A DNA stretch of 64,000 nucleotides. Source: an uncultured Lachnospiraceae bacterium. Its GTDB lineage: Bacteria > Bacillota > Clostridia > Lachnospirales > Lachnospiraceae. Both the position numbers and the translations under genes were made by a program. Positions 60,545 to 64,000 of the stretch are shown piece after piece (position 1 is the stretch's first letter; every line of letters starts with the position of its first letter). Under the pieces are notes generated by a model. That model saw only the letters and a program-made list of their open reading frames with translations, did not search any database and was not told the origin of the DNA. The DNA is taken from NCBI GenBank assembly GCA_910579805.1, contig CAJTWM010000018.1, positions 1 through 64,000 on the forward strand, read 5' to 3'.

Positions 60545-61717
60545 ATGAAAAAGAAATTAGTATATTTATTAATGACGGCGATAATGGCGGGAATGCTCAG
60601 TGCATGCGGAGGAAAATCTACCAAAAATGAGGAAGGATCCCAAACAGCCGATACGGAGTCAGAAAGTGCGGAGGAATCGGAAAACGGATCCGGAACGCAG
60701 GCGCAGCTGGAAGAGATCGTTTTAAAAGATCTGGATGTGGAAAGCCGTGTGACTTTAAACGAGTATAAAGGAATGGCGGTCACACTGCAGAAACCGACGG
60801 TTAGTGAAGAAGAAGTAAACGAGGCCGTTAACGACGCATTAAAAAAACTGGGAGGCGTGGAAGGCGCCGCCATTATGGATAGAGCGGTAGAAGAAGGCGA
60901 TACGGTGAATATCAATTATGCAGGAACGGTAGACGGGGTCGCTTTCGACGGAGGAACGGACGATTCGGAAAGCGGAACGGATCTTAAGATCGGAGCGGGA
61001 GGTTTTATCCCGGGATTTGAAGACGGGATCATCGGAGTCATGCCGGGAGAAACGGTAGACGTGGACGTTACGTTTCCTGAAGATTATCATGAGGAACTGG
61101 CAGGAAAGGATGCCGTATTTTCTATTACGGTAAATGGAATAGCGCCGTCCGGGGTAACGGAAGAGCTTCTTCCGTTTTTAAACGAAGAGGCGGCTACGGT
61201 GGAGGAATACAGAGAGTCCGTAAAAGCCGGTCTTTTAGAAAATAAACAGGCTGAATTTGACTATTATTATAATAATCAGGTGGAGGACGCCCTTATTGCG
61301 GATCTTGTCGAGGCGTGCAGTTATACGGACGTTCCGGAGGCGCTGGTAGAAAAATATCACAATAATATTATCAACAATCTGACAACTACTGCAGGTATGT
61401 ATGGGGTGGATCTGGAAACCTACGCGCTTCTTGCCTATGGTATGTCGGAATATTCGGATTTCGAAAATCTTATGGCAGACTGGGCCGAGCAGTCGGCAAA
61501 GCAGGCGCTTGCATTTCAGGCGATCGCCAATAAAGAAAACTTAAACATCAGCGACGAGAAATTAGACGAAGAATTGGAAAAGTATGTTACCGATGCAGGT
61601 TACGGTTCCGTTGAGGAATTTTTAGACGGAGGATCAAAGGAAGAATACAGGGAATTTTTGATGTTTTCGGCAGTATTGGATTTTTTAAGGGAAAATGCCC
61701 AAGTAACGGTGGAATAA
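60545..61717 (+). CDS. extracytoplasmic trigger-factor-like lipoprotein with FKBP domain
   Basis: A 390-residue lipoprotein (lipobox LSA-Cys near 20) with a Glu/Ser linker, a trigger-factor-like start at about 70, an FKBP-type peptidyl-prolyl isomerase domain (about 108-195, VNINYAGTVDGVAFDGG and GFIPGFEDGIIGVMPGE) and the helical C-terminal chaperone part. The ribosome-binding GFRxGxxP loop of true trigger factor is missing. It should fold exported proteins at the outer face of the membrane. AAAGGAAT lies upstream of the ATG. Confidence 0.85.
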   Translation: MKKKLVYLLMTAIMAGMLSACGGKSTKNEEGSQTADTESESAEESENGSGTQAQLEEIVLKDLDVESRVTLNEYKGMAVTLQKPTVSEEEVNEAVNDALKKLGGVEGAAIMDRAVEEGDTVNINYAGTVDGVAFDGGTDDSESGTDLKIGAGGFIPGFEDGIIGVMPGETVDVDVTFPEDYHEELAGKDAVFSITVNGIAPSGVTEELLPFLNEEAATVEEYRESVKAGLLENKQAEFDYYYNNQVEDALIADLVEACSYTDVPEALVEKYHNNIINNLTTTAGMYGVDLETYALLAYGMSEYSDFENLMADWAEQSAKQALAFQAIANKENLNISDEKLDEELEKYVTDAGYGSVEEFLDGGSKEEYREFLMFSAVLDFLRENAQVTVE

Positions 61718-61840
61718 GAAGTACGGTGTGCCGATATGGCATAAAACGAGACAGATAGACGACCGGAATGACGGTACGGATCCGTTTTGGACAGAACGGG
61801 AAACGATAAAAAAGATTAGGAAACGGGAATTATGAATCCA

Positions 61841-61873
61841 CAGATCTGCGTCTGCGCAGCATCCGCAGATCTG
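61841..61873 (+). other. stem-loop in the asnS leader
   Basis: CAGATCTGCG (61841-61850) pairs exactly with CGCAGATCTG (61864-61873). There is no T-run and no T-box sequence, so it does not look like a terminator or tRNA-sensing leader. Confidence 0.4.
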
Positions 61874-61923
61874 CGGTCCGTATAGGAAACCGAACAATAA
61901 AGCCGCGCAGAAATGAGGGAGAA

Positions 61924-63315
61924 ATGGAATTAACAGAGATCAGGGACTTATATCGCAACACAGACAAATATGCAGAGCAGGAAGTCACGGTAGGCGGCTG
62001 GGTACGGAGCAACAGGGATTCTAAGACATTTGGATTTATCGTGATCAATGACGGTACGTTTTTTGAGCCTTTACAGATCGTATATAGCGATGGGCTTGCT
62101 AATTTTGAAACGATCTCCAAATTGAACGTGGGCAGCGCGATCGTGGTAAAGGGAAAGATCGTGCTGACGCCTCAGGCAAAACAGCCTTTTGAGATGCAGG
62201 CAGCGGAGATCTTATTGGAAGGAGCTTCTTCCGCAGATTATCCGCTTCAAAAAAAGCGTCATAGTTTCGAATATTTGAGGACGATCTCGCATCTGCGTCC
62301 GAGGACCAATACTTTTCAGGCAGTATTCAGGGTACGTTCTTTGTGCGCTTATGCGATCCATTCCTTTTTTATGGAAAGGGGATTTGTATATGTGCATACG
62401 CCGCTGATCACGGGAAGCGACTGCGAGGGCGCAGGAGAGATGTTTCAGGTGACTACGCTGGATATGACGAACCCGCCGTTAACGGAGGACGGAAAGATCG
62501 ACTACAGTCAGGACTTTTTCGGGAAGGAAACCAATCTTACCGTAAGCGGGCAGTTAAACGTGGAAACGTATGCCTTTGCTTTTAAAAACGTATATACTTT
62601 CGGACCGACTTTCCGTGCGGAAAATTCCAATACAACGAGGCATGCGGCGGAATTTTGGATGATAGAGCCGGAAATTGCATTTGCGGATCTGAAAGACGAC
62701 ATGATTCTGGCGGAAGCGATGTTGAAATATGTGATCCGTTATGTGCTGGAGAATGCGCCGGAGGAGATGAATTTCTTTAATCAGTTTGTAGATAAGGGAT
62801 TGATTGAAAGATTAAATCATGTATTAAATTCGGATTTCGGTCATGTGACTTATACTGAAGCGATCGAGATTTTGGAAAAGCATAACGATGAGTTCGAGTA
62901 TAAAGTATTTTGGGGCTGCGATCTGCAGACGGAACATGAGCGTTTTCTGACGGAACAGGAGTTTAAACGTCCGGTTTTCGTAACGGATTATCCAAAGGAG
63001 ATCAAGGCGTTTTACATGAAACTCAATGAAGACGGTAAGACGGTAGCGGCAATGGACTGTCTTGTTCCGGGAATCGGCGAGATCATCGGCGGCAGTCAGA
63101 GGGAAGACAAGCTTGAGGTTTTGGAACGAAGGATGGAAGAGATGGGCCTTAAGAAAGAGGACTATGATTTCTATTTGGATCTTAGAAGATATGGTTCTGT
63201 GCGTCATGCAGGTTTTGGGCTTGGTTTTGAAAGATGTGTGATGTACCTGACGGGAATGGCGAATATCAGAGATGTGGTTCCGTTCCCGAGAACGGTTAAA
63301 AACTGCGACTTGTAA
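61924..63315 (+). CDS. asnS: asparaginyl-tRNA synthetase
   Basis: A 463-residue class II synthetase. The N-terminal OB fold (VTVGGWVRSNRDSKTFGFIV) binds the anticodon. Motif 2 (TFRAENSNTTRHAAEFWMIE) and motif 3 (GFGLGFERCVMYLTGMANIR) are clear, and the end, DVVPFPRT, is specific to AsnRS. The start follows GAGGGAG. Unlike ileS here, no T-box precedes it. Confidence 0.95.
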   Translation: MELTEIRDLYRNTDKYAEQEVTVGGWVRSNRDSKTFGFIVINDGTFFEPLQIVYSDGLANFETISKLNVGSAIVVKGKIVLTPQAKQPFEMQAAEILLEGASSADYPLQKKRHSFEYLRTISHLRPRTNTFQAVFRVRSLCAYAIHSFFMERGFVYVHTPLITGSDCEGAGEMFQVTTLDMTNPPLTEDGKIDYSQDFFGKETNLTVSGQLNVETYAFAFKNVYTFGPTFRAENSNTTRHAAEFWMIEPEIAFADLKDDMILAEAMLKYVIRYVLENAPEEMNFFNQFVDKGLIERLNHVLNSDFGHVTYTEAIEILEKHNDEFEYKVFWGCDLQTEHERFLTEQEFKRPVFVTDYPKEIKAFYMKLNEDGKTVAAMDCLVPGIGEIIGGSQREDKLEVLERRMEEMGLKKEDYDFYLDLRRYGSVRHAGFGLGFERCVMYLTGMANIRDVVPFPRTVKNCDL

Positions 63316-63391
63316 GAAAAGCCTGCAGTTTGGTGATATTTGGGCGGTATTGGGTTATGGGGAAAGGTTTCATAGAGAGTTGGGAGCTTAT

Positions 63392-64000
63392 ATGAAAAAA
63401 AAGTTGAAACGTATTTTAGTATGGGGGGCGGCAGTCTTTCTGACCGTATCGGCAGCGGCGTCGGTCAATGCATCCACGGTGTCCGATCTGGAGAAACAGC
63501 AGAAGGAACATCAGGCGAAACTGGACGCACTCACGGGACAGATTACGGAAATGGAGGACGAACAGGCGATTCTTGAGGAAGAAATCAGCGATTTGGATTC
63601 GGAAGTCATCAATATGTTTACCAGTATTGAGCTTTTAGAGGAGGAGATCGGTGAAAAGGAAACCTCTATTTCCGTTGTGGAAGGGGATATCGCCGTTGCT
63701 CAGGCAGACTACGAGCAGGCCAAAAAGGAAGAAGAAGAACAGTATGAGGCTATGAAGATCCGTATCCAGTATATTTATGAGAAGGGAGAGACTTCCTATC
63801 TGCAGATATTTTTGGAAGCGGAGAGCTTTAGCGATATGCTGAATAAGGCGGAATATCTTGAACAGTTGTATGAATACGACAGAAAGCAGCTCAAACTTTA
63901 TCAGGAAACCAGAATCGCCGTAGAGGAGCTTCAGGCCAGATTAGAAGAGAAGAAAAATATTCTTGTGACGGAGAAAGCGGAATTAGAAGCCAATAAAAAA
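63392..64000 (+). CDS. PcsB-like coiled-coil murein hydrolase activator, 5' part
   Basis: The frame opens at 63392 after GGGAG and runs 203 codons to the window end without a stop. A signal peptide (about 1-28, ending near VNA) is followed by a long coiled-coil (LEKQQKEHQAKLDAL onward). The stretch YIYEKGETSYLQIFLEAESF near 128 is the hallmark of the PcsB/EnvC N-terminal domain. The catalytic or EnvC-like C-terminal part lies beyond the window. It probably regulates or performs cell-wall cleavage at division. Confidence 0.82.
   Translation, partial: MKKKLKRILVWGAAVFLTVSAAASVNASTVSDLEKQQKEHQAKLDALTGQITEMEDEQAILEEEISDLDSEVINMFTSIELLEEEIGEKETSISVVEGDIAVAQADYEQAKKEEEEQYEAMKIRIQYIYEKGETSYLQIFLEAESFSDMLNKAEYLEQLYEYDRKQLKLYQETRIAVEELQARLEEKKNILVTEKAELEANKK

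Noticed and set aside
61841..61873. T-box for asnS
   Set aside because: There is no AGGGTGG-type T-box sequence or terminator; only a simple stem-loop is seen.

Overview
The window looks like chromosomal DNA of a spore-forming Clostridia, most likely a Lachnospiraceae. The reasons are the gene families (a GK-type diphosphate-dependent phosphofructokinase, an IleRS2-type isoleucyl-tRNA synthetase behind a T-box, SpoIID/SpoIIQ, a SipL-like spore-coat protein, MBOAT/DHHW pairs, a lipoprotein version of trigger factor), moderate GC content, AGGAGG-type ribosome binding sites and sigma-A promoters. There is no rRNA, tRNA, IS transposase, integrase or CRISPR array visible by eye. The species cannot be given from the sequence alone.

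Layout. 0-6.6 kb: a LacI-type sensor fused to GGDEF, pncB (minus strand), a PPi-type phosphofructokinase and an SLC13/ArsB-like anion permease. 6.7-8.8 kb: a repeat-rich island with four small unassigned genes, two of them DUF2589 proteins. 8.9-17.4 kb: a solitary ABC-class ATPase and a 2,129-residue secreted GH26 mannanase. 17.4-23.9 kb: promoter, isoleucine T-box, ileS, then glycogen phosphorylase. 24-29.3 kb: first MBOAT/DHHW polymer O-acylation pair and a YbhJ-like aconitase-family hydratase. 29.6-35.7 kb: an EF-hand protein, spoIID with a sigma-E-type promoter, a spoIIQ-like gene, an amidohydrolase and a degenerate GH9-like lipoprotein. 35.9-38.4 kb: ddl-murF. 38.4-41.3 kb (minus): a C-type-lectin lipoprotein, a Cys-rich protein and plsC. 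41.5-44.1 kb: second MBOAT plus partner. 44.2-47.3 kb: pyrC-pyrK-pyrD. 47.3-51.8 kb: orphan eutH (minus), a LysM lipoprotein, and an ABC-F ATPase (minus) behind an attenuator leader. 52.4-58.7 kb: sipL-like, a conserved unknown with a sigma-D-like promoter, ispE, GntR, a small membrane protein, murI, DUF1934 and a membrane-anchored unknown. 58.9-64 kb: cls, a trigger-factor-like lipoprotein, asnS and the start of a PcsB-like coiled-coil protein cut by the window end.

Much of the content serves the cell envelope: precursor synthesis (murI, ddl, murF), polymer acylation, phospholipids (plsC, cls), isoprenoid supply (ispE), extracytoplasmic folding and sporulation engulfment/coat. Between the genes are several recurring non-coding motifs: a ~40-130 bp repeat around the DUF2589 island, a REP-like palindrome with a GTGTTTGAAAAT core, and a short hairpin joined to an AGATGGGAG Shine-Dalgarno block that precedes unrelated genes. 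The most novel-looking parts are the DUF2589 island, the hairpin/Shine-Dalgarno module, and the ABC-F leader with a 4-codon reading frame and a terminator against the start site.
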